In this document: piece after piece, positions 1-9,861 of the stretch | How positions within the stretch are numbered: the stretch's first letter is position 1 | Layout: every line of letters starts with the position of its first letter | DNA from: Cruorifilaria tuberocauda | Lineage: Eukaryota; Nematoda; Chromadorea; Rhabditida; Onchocercidae | Reading direction: 5' to 3' | NCBI GenBank assembly: GCA_013365365.1 | Contig: JABVXU010000662.1 | Span: 1-27,508, forward strand | Length of the DNA stretch: 27,508 nt | Notes under the pieces: model-generated | The model's input: only the letters and a program-made list of their open reading frames with translations | The model's database searches: none | Told to the model about the DNA's origin: nothing | Translations under genes and position numbers: made by a program

Positions 1-444
1 ATAAATAAACTTAATGAAGAATAAAATTATTATATTAGCTACTTAAATTAAAATAAGTTTAAATATATTAAACTAAGCAATATAAGATGAGAAGAGTATG
101 CTTTAAAATGTATAATATGGGTATACAAGAGTAGTAAATAATTTTAATGCAAATATATATCCTCATATCAATCCATCAAACCTGATGTAAAGCTCTAGCA
201 AATGATAGTCAGTGGAATTATCATGGAATGATAATGAAGTTTTACATTTCACTGGTATCTGTTTCGATTGATCCTGACAATGTTTCATCACCAGCAACTG
301 CACATTCAAAATCCTTTAAAAATGAACGAAATAAATCTGAATTTGAAATGGAAATTGGCAAAATTAATGGCACTTTATTAATTAGATTTCTTATTCTATT
401 TTTTAGTAAAACACTTTGGATCTTTCAAATTCCGCATAAATATT
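1..444. other. AT-rich flank with no supported gene
   Basis: This stretch lies beyond the kinase 3' end. One 87-codon plus-strand frame at 228-491 overlaps the kinase poly(A) signals, has no recognisable motif and no splice context, and is treated as chance. Nothing else was seen. Confidence 0.5.
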
Positions 445-454
445 TTTATTTATT
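445..454 (-). terminator. Poly(A) signals downstream of the kinase
   Basis: Two overlapping AATAAA hexamers on the minus strand lie about 85-90 bases past the kinase stop codon at 538-540. They are suitably placed for 3' end formation. Confidence 0.5.
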
Positions 455-537
455 ACTCTTTAAGCATTGCGAATTTGAATTAATTGCTTGATCATTTAAC
501 CGAATTAAAAAGTTAATTCAATTCTTGAGACATGAAG

Positions 538-3259
538 TTAAAAAGAATATGAAATTAAAAATGAAGAGACTTTTTTAGAAAGGACTTTAATGGGTTGCCC
601 GTTACGTCTGGTTTGTGGATCGAATAATTCACTAAAGTAACTGTTTTCAAGAAAACGTGGACCAGACAGACGATTCATCGGATCATATACCAATACTTGT
701 GCCAATAAATTTAATGCATTTTGATCACCGTGTTTTATTAACTATAAAAAATTAAAATGCATTGTGAAAATAAGTGTGAATTAACTTGATTCTAAAAAGT
801 GGTAATATGTAGAAATAATTTCGTAATCCACAAAAGTAATTTGAAATTTATGGCAAAAGCGTACCGTTTTAAAACCATCAGGATTTGGTTCTTCCATTAT
901 CTAAAAGTTTGACTTTAAGTAAATAGGTTATAATATGAGATGATTTAAATAAATTAGTTTAACTTAATAAATCAATAGAGAATAAAAATAACCAAACAAT
1001 AAAATGAATTAATTTAGGATAATTAAAAGATTCAAGAATAAGAGAACATATAGACAGTAGGTAAGGTCTATCATATCATTATCATTACTCAGTAAGAAGA
1101 TCGATATTGCTAAGATTCTTTAAGATCGAAAATTTCAATCTAATTGATCATACTAATTTTTTCTCTTATAAAATCTCATTCTCCGTATGAAAAATATCAT
1201 ACAAAAATATTTTATTTCTGCTATGTAAGTTCCAACAACCTTGTAAAAGATTTAAGAAAACGAACATAATCATGAAAATCATTGCGTTGAAGAAGTTTAG
1301 TAGTTACACGCATTGCCGCAATATCACGTGAACTTGGATATCCCAAAATGTTGATTATAAGCTATAAAATGGAGCTATCACGATTGATGATTTTTATGCA
1401 GTTTGCAATTTGATTCATTAGAAAAAGAAAGAAATAACTTGAAGCTGTTGATTGGTTGTTTGTCCTGGAAAGAGAACATGATTTCTCAAGAGTTCACCGA
1501 ATACACAACCGCATGACCATCGATTTGAAAAGAAATTCGATTTTAGGATAAGATCTTGCCAATTCAAATCTTTTCTTAGTAAAAGTTTGTGATTTTATAA
1601 GAGAGCTGCACAGGTAAATTATCAAATTTAAATGATGGTTTTTTCATTTTTGCTTGCATTTTAATTTATAAGTTTTCGTAAAAATAAACATTATTGAATC
1701 TTGATTTTATATGATTATGATTAAGTTTGATATAAGATTTATCAACTCCTTTATAAATGTTGAATTCACACACATACAAGCATATAACAAAATAAATCCA
1801 GGATCGGAATAAAATTATTACCAATCTCACATCGATATCGAGTAGAACCTAAAATAAGTTCTGGTGGGCGATAATATCTTGTCACATGATAGTGATATGA
1901 TGTCATGTTATCACGTATTATCTGTAAAATGTTGGTGCTGTTCAGACAATGCTTTTGAAACAGTTAAATTAAGAAATTAATCACATTCTAAACAACTAAC
2001 TTTTGAAGATCCAAAATCGGAAATTTTGAGCATTCCACTTTCATGATCTACCAGTAAATTTTGTGGCTTTATATCTCTATGACAGACATTATTCTGTAAT
2101 AATAACAGGAAAACGTAACAAATTTTTCTTATAATAAATTGAAATTTCTTATATTTCTCAAAGATCGTCAAAAGTAAACTTTTAAATTGTCAAAAATAGA
2201 ACTTTTTCCAAGTGCGCTTGTCCGCGAAATAGTTGCCAAATATATAATTTAATATCTAAAATGCTTAGAGGACCATATCGTGCTCGAACCTCATATAAAT
2301 TCATCGGGAAAAATTCAAATACCAATGCCGTACATACCTGTAATTTGCCAAAATGAATAAGCAATTCATTTTGCAAAAATTTTTTTAATTTTTAAATTGA
2401 ATGACAAAAAGGATATATCCGAGTAGGTCAGCAATTTTAAATTAAAAAATGTAGCTGACCTTCTGATCAGGATATGCTTGGCTGAATTTGTACAACAATC
2501 TAATAATATTTTTGTGATGCATGCGATTCAACATCATTAAAATTTGTATTTCCGTTGACTTACAATTTGCTAAAAATTGAAAAGCTAACTTACTAAGGGA
2601 ATTTAAATAATCCAATATAAATTATTAATTCCAAATCACAGGACGGTTTTCTAGAGTCTTAACCGAAAACAATCAACAAAACTAATTTAAATTTTCTCAA
2701 AAGTGATCTGTTGCAGTTTTTTTCTTTTTGTATCAATCACTTGAACATGACTTTAGAGCCTTCTTCCTTGCAAGTCATAAAAAGCCATGGAAAAAGAAAA
2801 ATGCCAAAAGAAGATGAAGTAATTATTTCATAAGATTTATAATTTTTGGGATGCTTGCTAAAAAAATCGGCAATTTTGTTCTTTCTTTCGTGATTTTTTA
2901 AATTTCTTACACATCTTCACTAGCTTTTTAATCATATCCATCAATTTATCCATGAAATTTTCATTAAATTAATCGGGACAGCAGTTTGTTATATTCACTG
3001 GATAATACATATATGCGCTCATTATTTATTTTAATAAAGCATTGAACTCTTCCATTCCACTAAAAATTAGCTCACACTGATCAGACCATGATTTCTTGAC
3101 AGCGATCAATCGACGCTGTGGTTTTTTGAGTAATCCCTTATAAACATTCGAAAAAATTCCGTTGGAGAACAGATGAAGATCTTCCATTACTAATTCAACC
3201 TGATTCTGAAGTATTCCTCTAATTAAATCATCATCGTTATGGCTTTTGATCCAACGCAT
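538..3259 (-). CDS. Divergent GSK3-family Ser/Thr protein kinase (nine exons)
   Basis: Exons, 5' to 3': 3076-3259, 2460-2569, 2203-2337, 2001-2093, 1822-1921, 1439-1524 (or to 1554), 1266-1361 (or 1308-1361), 865-900, 538-741. The protein is about 333-357 aa and is almost all kinase domain. Visible motifs are a degenerate glycine loop ([10 protein letters not shown], residues 31-40), catalytic Lys55 (AVKK), alpha-C Glu68 (STEIQIL), CHRDIKPQN at 147-155, DFGSSK at 169-174, an activation-loop Tyr185 matching the GSK3 phosphotyrosine, RYYRPPE, and WSCGC followed by FPGQ. The DFGSxK motif and the residue spacing from DFG to APE match GSK3 rather than MAPK or CDK. The start ATG lies one base after a pyrimidine-rich acceptor. 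Oddities: the exon-6 acceptor reads CAA instead of CAG, and the GSK3 priming-pocket Arg96 is Thr67. The end of exon 7 is ambiguous, with GTTCGT or GTAACT as donor. Family assignment is firm; the exact substrate role is unknown. In C. elegans, divergent GSK3-like kinases act in sperm, so a germline role is only inferred. Confidence 0.88.
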
Positions 3260-3260
3260 T

Positions 3261-3283
3261 CTCAAAAAAGAAAAGAAAATCGA
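3261..3283 (-). promoter_or_regulatory. Probable trans-splice (SL) acceptor of the kinase gene
   Basis: On the minus strand a TTTCTTTTCTTTTTTGAG tract ends one base before the kinase ATG at 3259. An acceptor this close to a start codon is typical of spliced-leader addition in nematodes. A conventional 5'UTR intron is the alternative. Confidence 0.5.
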
Positions 3284-4399
3284 AATTGATTCTAATTCTA
3301 TCAGACACCGCTGAAATAGTTCCAATGGAAAACCGTTTCACTGTTTCCAAATTCCTCCGCAATTTGTTTGACCACGTGAACCGCAGACATTTGCCGCTTT
3401 TTCCGACAAAAAAATGAACAGAATGACCAATCGATCCAATAATTGCCATTTAAATACTATCAATTTATTTTGCAAATGGAAATTTAATAGGAAATAAATG
3501 CATTTATGCAAATATTGAAGTTATTTTCTGTTGAAATGACTTAAGGCTTTGAATTTACCTTGAATTTAAGAATAAAGTTTTAAGCTCAGTTTCACTAATT
3601 TTCATATGCAACGAATTATTCGGAAAAAGAAATAAAAGAATTGATCTATGGTCGGTTAATTTAAAAGCATGCTAAGGAGAATCTGCTTTTTGATAGGCCT
3701 AAAAAATATTAAAATGACAAAAATGTGGTAGAAGAATATTATCGAATGGACAAGCGATCCCCCTTCACTTTATTCAATACACGTGAAGTTTTTAACGACA
3801 CTTAATTTAAGGAACAAAGTTAATATACGTGAATTCGTGTGAACCATCGAGGATAAATTAGTATTATGTCATTTATCATTTTCATCATTTATGTTTTATT
3901 TTGAATTCACTGTTAATTAGTATTGGGCACAAATTCTACTGGGATCAATGATGAGGTGTAATAGTAATCAGTGAGATAGTATTATGTGGGAACAAGTGGA
4001 AGATCACTTGAGCACGCAGCTTTTACGTATTCGGAAGGAAGCGGAGTACGGAAAGATTCAAATGATAGCAATGAATTTCTATTATGAAATTTGATATTTC
4101 AAATAGAAATGATACCACTTGCCATTACTTATTTCTGAAATACATCAGTGTATAACCGCTTTGTGCTTTCATTCGAGAAAATTGTGGGGTTTACTGATTT
4201 AACAAGCTATTAGCTTGAATAATCAGAATGATTAAATGATTGATATGATCTCAAATCCACGTGTATTTCAGGGTATAATTTTCTGTAGAAAGGAACCAGA
4301 AGGGTCATTTGAAAGATTTCATTCGTAACTACAATAGTAAGAGCCTAAGGATAATCTAAGCTTATTTCATATTCCATTACTAGGCCTAGTGGGAAGTTC
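3284..4399. other. Intergenic region between kinase 5' end and phosphatase 3' end
   Basis: About 1.1 kb separates the two minus-strand genes. It must hold the kinase promoter, although no clear core element was recognised. A locally GC-richer patch near 3984-4094 is open in frames on both strands (see findings). The remainder is AT-rich and shows nothing definite. Confidence 0.4.
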
Positions 4400-7360
4400 T
4401 TACACTACACTACTAACCTTCTCTGTATTCTTTTCATTGTTCACACTGCTCCCTTCCTGTTGACTATCATCTTTGTTTTCCGTAGGCTTCTTTTCTCTCT
4501 CGTTCTCGTTTTCTATTTTCTTCTCGGTACCTTTACTGTCACCCTCTTTCTTTTTCTCTCGTTGCTCCGCCTTGTTATTTTGATCTTTCTTATCCTTCTC
4601 TTCCCCTTTCACTTCTTCCGCTTTTGAGCTGACGGTTTTTGCCTGAAAAAAAGTTCCGAATTTTTTTTGGAAGTTAAGTTAATGTTGATGATAATCTACC
4701 TGAGCTGCACTTTTCGGCTCTTTGATTTGCGGTAAGTTTAGGGCTTGGCCAGGAGCACAGGCTACTTCCGGACAACTCCGCACGCAAGTCGGTCCCGGCG
4801 GAACGCGAAGTTGTTGAAAAGTTACCTGCAATTTATGACTTATTACTATTGTCGTAACAAAAATAGTTAAACTATTTTAGGAAATTAGTTTGAAATGAAA
4901 TTCATTGAAACAGACTGTTGGGAATTCGGGTAAGACAGTCTATCGCAGTTAAAGTGCATTTGACATGCACGATTCCCTCTGTCGTTGAAATCGCGAGGGA
5001 AGCCGAAGGATTATGAGGCCTTTCGTTCTAGCTTTTTAAATTGTAAACTAAAATTGTATGCTCCCTGTTTACAAGCTTTGTCGCTAAAATTCTGAAGAAA
5101 ACGAAGAGTAATACAGTCTTTTGACCTTATTTAGTATTGTAAATGGTACGCTCTTTGTCTTTAAGCTGTAAAAGAGAGCTTCATACCCGTAAAACTCCTT
5201 TTTTGTAATGTGTAAACTGTACATAACTGTCTTCCACCAGACTAAAGAAGGTCCTAGGCACCAGAAGCAATGCTAAGACTTTGCGTTAAGGAGTGCGTTG
5301 GGCCAACTAGAGAGTTCCCATTTCTCTTACCTTATTGATATCTGAAAATCTCTTTAATATTGTCGAATTGTTAATGTTAATTTTGTGTTATTATATATTA
5401 TTAAATCTGTCGTAATAAAGGTTTTAATTACCCAAGGCATTAACGAAGCGTAAGGATTAGTCATCTGATATAGAAAGCCAGCAGATTGGAACAGAAAAGA
5501 AGTCCTCAACGTTGAAAATAAGCCCCTCAATTCCGTCACGGTCATAGAAGATCGCCGACACCCTTTATACATTCACAAACATTTCATTAATTAATTTGAA
5601 GCTTTCGATAAACCTGTAAGTCTTCGTCGATGCAAACAACAGCACCTGCATTGTTGAATTGTCCGGCATAATTTGGAGCAGAAAATATCGTAATTAGTTT
5701 TTTACCAACCATTAATTCGTATCCATCTTGCACCACCTAAAATCTTCGCCATTTTTTAGGAAAATTTTCAGATAAAGTTATACCTCTTCATCTTTCTCAT
5801 GTCCAGGAAAAAATTATTACCTGGTGAGCTCGGATGACAAGATCGATTTTCAGCATTTTGCAAGCAGAAAGCAAGACACCTTTACCAAATGAATAACTAA
5901 GACCACGTGGTGAATAGAACCAACCATCCCCTTTGTTTGTTGGATCTGACCAAACTAAATCGATCAATAAACCACGATCCTGAAATATAATGATAAACTG
6001 AGATAATAATATAGTTGGACCACTATAGATGGACATCTTTACTTACCAATGGTTCGCAGGGACGTTTAATTTGTCGAATTTGTTCGAGACTAGTGAGATG
6101 CGGTGAGAGGCCACCATGCATGCATAGTACACGTTTGGCGATAAGCCCAGCCATAGGCATGCGATTGAAAAATGATTGGAAATCCCACCATAAGCCAACG
6201 CTAAAACAATTTTTTCTTTTATTTTCGTAGTATTTTCTCAAAAAGATTTTGTGAAATTTTCAGCTTAAATCAAAAACGCTTAATAACAGAAATTGAGAAT
6301 ATTTGCAATTGAAACAACTTGATGATTCACCCGTATTTAAGTGCGCATTCATTATAAAAGCCATATATGCGATTTACTGCCGGGGTTTCGTGGTTCCCTC
6401 GAAGCAAAAATATACGATCGCGGTATTTGACTTTCAAACATAGTAGATAAATTATTGTTTCAATGGACTGCGGTCCACGATCGACATAATCTCCCAAAAA
6501 AATCATTTTCACGTCAGGCACCTTACCGATCACTCCAAATAGCTTATGCAAATCCTGTATTTTTGTATACCAAGTTTAGCAGTAGATTAAAATTTAGAAT
6601 TTAAACAGTTCAAAATATGAAATCTCGATATACAAGCAATCAGAGAAGAATCATTTTCATTCTTTCATTTTTCCTTCTTTCAATTCTTCTTTCTTTCTTC
6701 AAATATATATTCTGTTTAAAAATCTTTTAAACATGAGGTGATGAACTTCTTATTTTGAAGCTATATATCAATCCCCACTCTCGGAAGTGATCTGGGAGTG
6801 TCAAAAAATGATCAGTTTTACTTACATGATACTGGCCATGTATATCACCAACAACCTTGATTGGTACATCAACTTCAACCAGTGAACCTTCCTCCATCAT
6901 AATTCTCGCAGCAGTGGACATTAATGACAATATCTCTTCTAGTGTTATGTTTTGATTCATTTGAATTTCCTAAAGATCTTTACTTCTTCTCCCACTGATA
7001 ATTACCAATAACCACATGTGCTTATGCATCAATTAATCAATTTTTTAGACACAATTACTACATACAATGAATAAAAATCCATTTCAGAAAAGCGGTATAA
7101 AATAAGATTTAGAATCGATTTAAGCGACGAATTAAAAAGTCTTGGGTGAAAGAACCGATAAAGGATAAAAAGATACATGCTAAATTATGTACATCAATTC
7201 ATTATTATGTTCTAGGATATATATTAATTCTGGGTTCAGTAAATCTACGATCATACAAGGATCAATTTGATCAGCAAAATTGATTTACTTTTTTGGTACC
7301 CATTTCTTCCAGTGTATCTAGCATTTTGTTCAACGTTTCTGCCGTAATGTCTGCAGCCAT
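4400..7360 (-). CDS. PP1-type Ser/Thr protein phosphatase with charged C-terminal tail (eight exons)
   Basis: Exons, 5' to 3': 7289-7360, 6826-6969, 6331-6554, 6047-6200, 5821-5979, 5614-5736, 4700-4825, 4400-4642. All phases agree, giving 414 aa. The PPP-family metal-binding and catalytic signatures are complete: GDIHGQ at 65-70, GDYVDRG at 93-99, RGNHE at 124-128 including the catalytic His, HGG at 175-177 and RAHQ at 248-251. The LRGNHE...[10 protein letters not shown] and SAPNY segments place it with PP1 rather than PP2A or calcineurin. It is longer than normal PP1 (about 330 aa). After the core comes a short Cys/Pro-rich linker (residues 293-334), then an 80-residue tail dominated by Lys, Glu, Asn and Asp. 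The Cys that reacts with microcystin in PP1 (NYCGEF) is Ala275 here. The ATG is the first in its frame. It is probably a nematode-specific PP1 paralogue comparable in kind to sperm GSP-3/4, but orthology was not tested. Confidence 0.92.
4826..5613 (-). other. Large unusual intron of the phosphatase gene
   Basis: At 788 bases this is by far the longest intron of the phosphatase gene, and it is noticeably less AT-rich than the others. It contains an inverted repeat (TTGTAAAC at 5041-5048, GTTTACAA at 5067-5074) and a plus-strand SL1-like stretch at 5420-5436. An intron-internal open frame at 5354-5572 has no recognised similarity. A decayed mobile element or retro-copy is possible, but no element ends or target duplications were found. 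Confidence 0.45.
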
Positions 7361-8850
7361 CGCTTCAATTCAACTTTTTTTTGCAATAATTTTCAAGCAA
7401 TATCCTTTATTTAGCTTATAGTGATCCGTTGAGAACCGAAAATGAAGGAAGTCGAGTACGCGACCTTACCGGCTGCCAATATCAGATGATAAAATAAACT
7501 AATAAGGTTAAAACCATTTCAACCTGTTTTATTTTCTTTTCAGAACTTGGCAGGTTATAAATTTAATTTACATAATCTATGAAAATGCAATATAACCTTT
7601 TTAAGATTGTGAGTAAATAAATGAGGAATTGAGGAGCAATACAAAGAAAATCAAATGATGTATGTTCTGCAAGCGATGTTTCATCCGACAGCAGATTTCA
7701 TTAAAAAGAAATGAATTTTAGTATCGTTGTATTTACAGCTTTTCTGCGCAATTAGCAAGTTTAGTGATTTAGTAAATTTTTATGCGTTTCGATAAAGAAT
7801 TTCATAAATCAATTAGCATATCCTAAGAGCAATGAAATGAGTTTCAGTTATTGCTAATATTTTCATGATTTTTTAGAATGAAAACAGCAGTTTAGAATTG
7901 AATGGCATTATTAAACGAGTTCACTCGGCGATCACTATTAATGCCTTATATTGTTATATATTATATTACCTCAACATATTACACAGTTTCTACTTGCAGT
8001 GCGTCAAGTTAAGAAATCACCGCCAGTTTCCTAAAATCTGTTTTCAAAAATATGAATGAATGATAGTTCATTAGTTCAATTTGATACGTCATTCTTGAGA
8101 TGGTATTCTACTGCTTGCCCATTTCGCCAAGTTCATCTTTTCATGGAAACAAGTTCAGTTGATTTTAGTATTCCATCGTAAGTATTAAATTATCACTTAA
8201 CCTGCACATCCATAAATGTAGATTTTTCACACATATAAACAGTTAGATAGACGTTCTCTGTTTGCTTTCATTCTCGTTCTCTTTTGCTCACTTCAAAAAT
8301 TTTTATTGGGTGAAAACAAAGGAATCAATACGATAATGCGGAGGTGGTACATGAAGACGACGGTTTTCTGCAATTGGCATGTATCGTTGTATCATGTCGT
8401 ATGCGTGTGTCATCCTTCCTATTTTTCTGTTCCTTACCTTTCTCTCTCTCTACTTTTATTTCTCAAACAGTTATTCAAGTCAATCGTTTATAAAGCTTTA
8501 GAAACTCTACATTGTTAAGAAGTGCATTTGTTGTTATTGTAAAGGTATTGAAATGGGGAAATATAGCATCTGGTAGTTGTAGAGTGATATAGGAATGGAA
8601 CTTCAAAAAAACCTCACTTATAGTCCACTTTCCGTTAGTAAAAGTCTTTGAAAATGATAGTTATTATATTCTTATACGACAAAAAAAGATAAATGAGAAA
8701 ATAAAGTGGATTGAAAATGAAACAACCCTGTTTTCGGATCTTTTATATAAATTTATTCGGTAATAAATATATCATGAACGATATGGCTGTCTCGACTGAT
8801 TAATCAAAAACCCGAAAAGTGTAGAATAACTAAGAAAATGAATGTAAGTT
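7361..8850. other. Intergenic region upstream of the phosphatase
   Basis: About 1.5 kb of mostly AT-rich DNA lies upstream of the phosphatase ATG and presumably contains its promoter. No strong trans-splice acceptor sits directly before that ATG. The 70-codon frame at 8306-8518 (plus) is rich in Tyr, Leu and Phe, has no family features, and is considered chance. No RNA gene was recognised. Confidence 0.4.
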
Positions 8851-8856
8851 TTTATT
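8851..8856 (-). terminator. Poly(A) signal of the possible small gene
   Basis: An AATAAA on the minus strand lies about 120 bases downstream of the TAA at 8979-8981. It supports transcription of the small minus-strand gene. Confidence 0.4.
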
Positions 8857-8978
8857 GTTACATTGATACTATTCCTTAGTTGATGTTTCGGTAGTTCTCG
8901 TTATCATTTCATGCAAATTTGTGTTTCCTTGTTACAAATATAGACTTGGTCGCATTCCGTCATGCTTCTCTATTAACC

Positions 8979-9291
8979 TTAGCTCTTGGACTGCTGATCT
9001 TTGAAGCCTTTGAACCCTTGACCCTTGCCTTTGGCCTCTTCGTCTTGACTATCACTGTAAAAGAAACTTTCTCTGTTGCATATCAGTTGCATGCTATGAA
9101 AATTTTGAGTGTTAGTGAATTCGTCCATGTATGAGTAGATTTCTGTTTAAGAGCGGATTTATCATCTGCTTGTTGATGTGAGAGGTAGTGGTACAGAGAA
9201 TACGCACAGAACTATTTTTTCATTTCATCCACAGTAACTGTTTAAATAGCTTTGACATCCAAACGACGTATATTTCCTACTTGAGTTGCAT
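8979..9291 (-). CDS. Possible very small gene ending in a Lys/Gly/Gln-rich peptide
   Basis: A minus-strand exon at 8979-9054 follows a textbook acceptor (TTTCTTTTACAG). It encodes 24 residues containing DSQDEEAKGKGQGFKGFKDQ and then a stop. An AATAAA lies at 8851-8856, about 120 bases past the stop. The exon is GC-richer than its surroundings. A phase-compatible tiny first exon exists at 9281-9291 (ATG CAA CTC AA, donor GTAGGA), which would give a 28-aa protein. Alternatively the frame is open without splicing from an ATG at 9126-9128 (49 aa), or upstream exons were missed. No family was recognised. The last exon is the best supported part. Confidence 0.35.
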
Positions 9292-9830
9292 CAGTGTGAT
9301 TAGAACAGGAAATTTTGCTCAATCATCTATCCAGCATGCAGCATGATTTGATTTTTCATTGATATTCAGATCAAACTAAAATTTGTTGAAAGAATAGGGA
9401 TATTGGGTTGGTCACAGTTCAATAAATGCATATTGAAGGCTATATTATGAGCAGCTGTCGATTGCTACCAGTCTTTATCGTAAAATGTTACTTTTAATTA
9501 ATTCATGTGCATTACAATTTATCTGCAGCTTCATTATCGACTCCTTAATTATGGAGATAAGGAAAATGGTTAGCAATATGGGTATGAGCGAAAAGTTGAA
9601 ATAGTCGCAATTGAGGGGCAAAAGAATTGTCGTTTTCTTAAATTCTTAAATTCCAAATATTCATTTCATATCACATTTGAATTTTTCTCCCCATTTAGAA
9701 ATTAAGATTATGGTCTTCTATTTAATCAAAGTAAATTATGAGAATGTTTACACTGATCAAATTCTATATCGAGTAAGATGAAAACGACGAATTTGTTTTT
9801 TAAAGGAATCATGGCGTTACAGTTTTGTTT
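9292..9830. other. Upstream region of the aftiphilin gene
   Basis: This AT-rich stretch should include the aftiphilin promoter. A 55-codon open frame near 9439-9605 (plus) follows a CTGCAG acceptor-like site in part, but has no recognisable content. No firm gene or RNA was seen. Confidence 0.35.
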
Positions 9831-9839
9831 AATTTTCAG
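9831..9839 (+). promoter_or_regulatory. Probable trans-splice acceptor of the aftiphilin gene
   Basis: AATTTTCAG ends at 9839, 22 bases before the predicted start ATG at 9862. Its match to the nematode acceptor consensus, and its position close to the start, suggest spliced-leader addition. The longer frame starting at 9778 would run through this acceptor and is therefore not used. Confidence 0.55.
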
Positions 9840-9861
9840 ATTAATTAATTACATAAGAAAT

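Noticed and set aside
8919..9134. 71-codon hydrophobic plus-strand frame
   Set aside because: It is antisense to the better supported minus-strand terminal exon with acceptor and poly(A) signal.
9439..9605. 55-codon plus-strand open frame before aftiphilin
   Set aside because: It has no recognisable content, and no splice arrangement links it to the aftiphilin start, which has its own SL-type acceptor.
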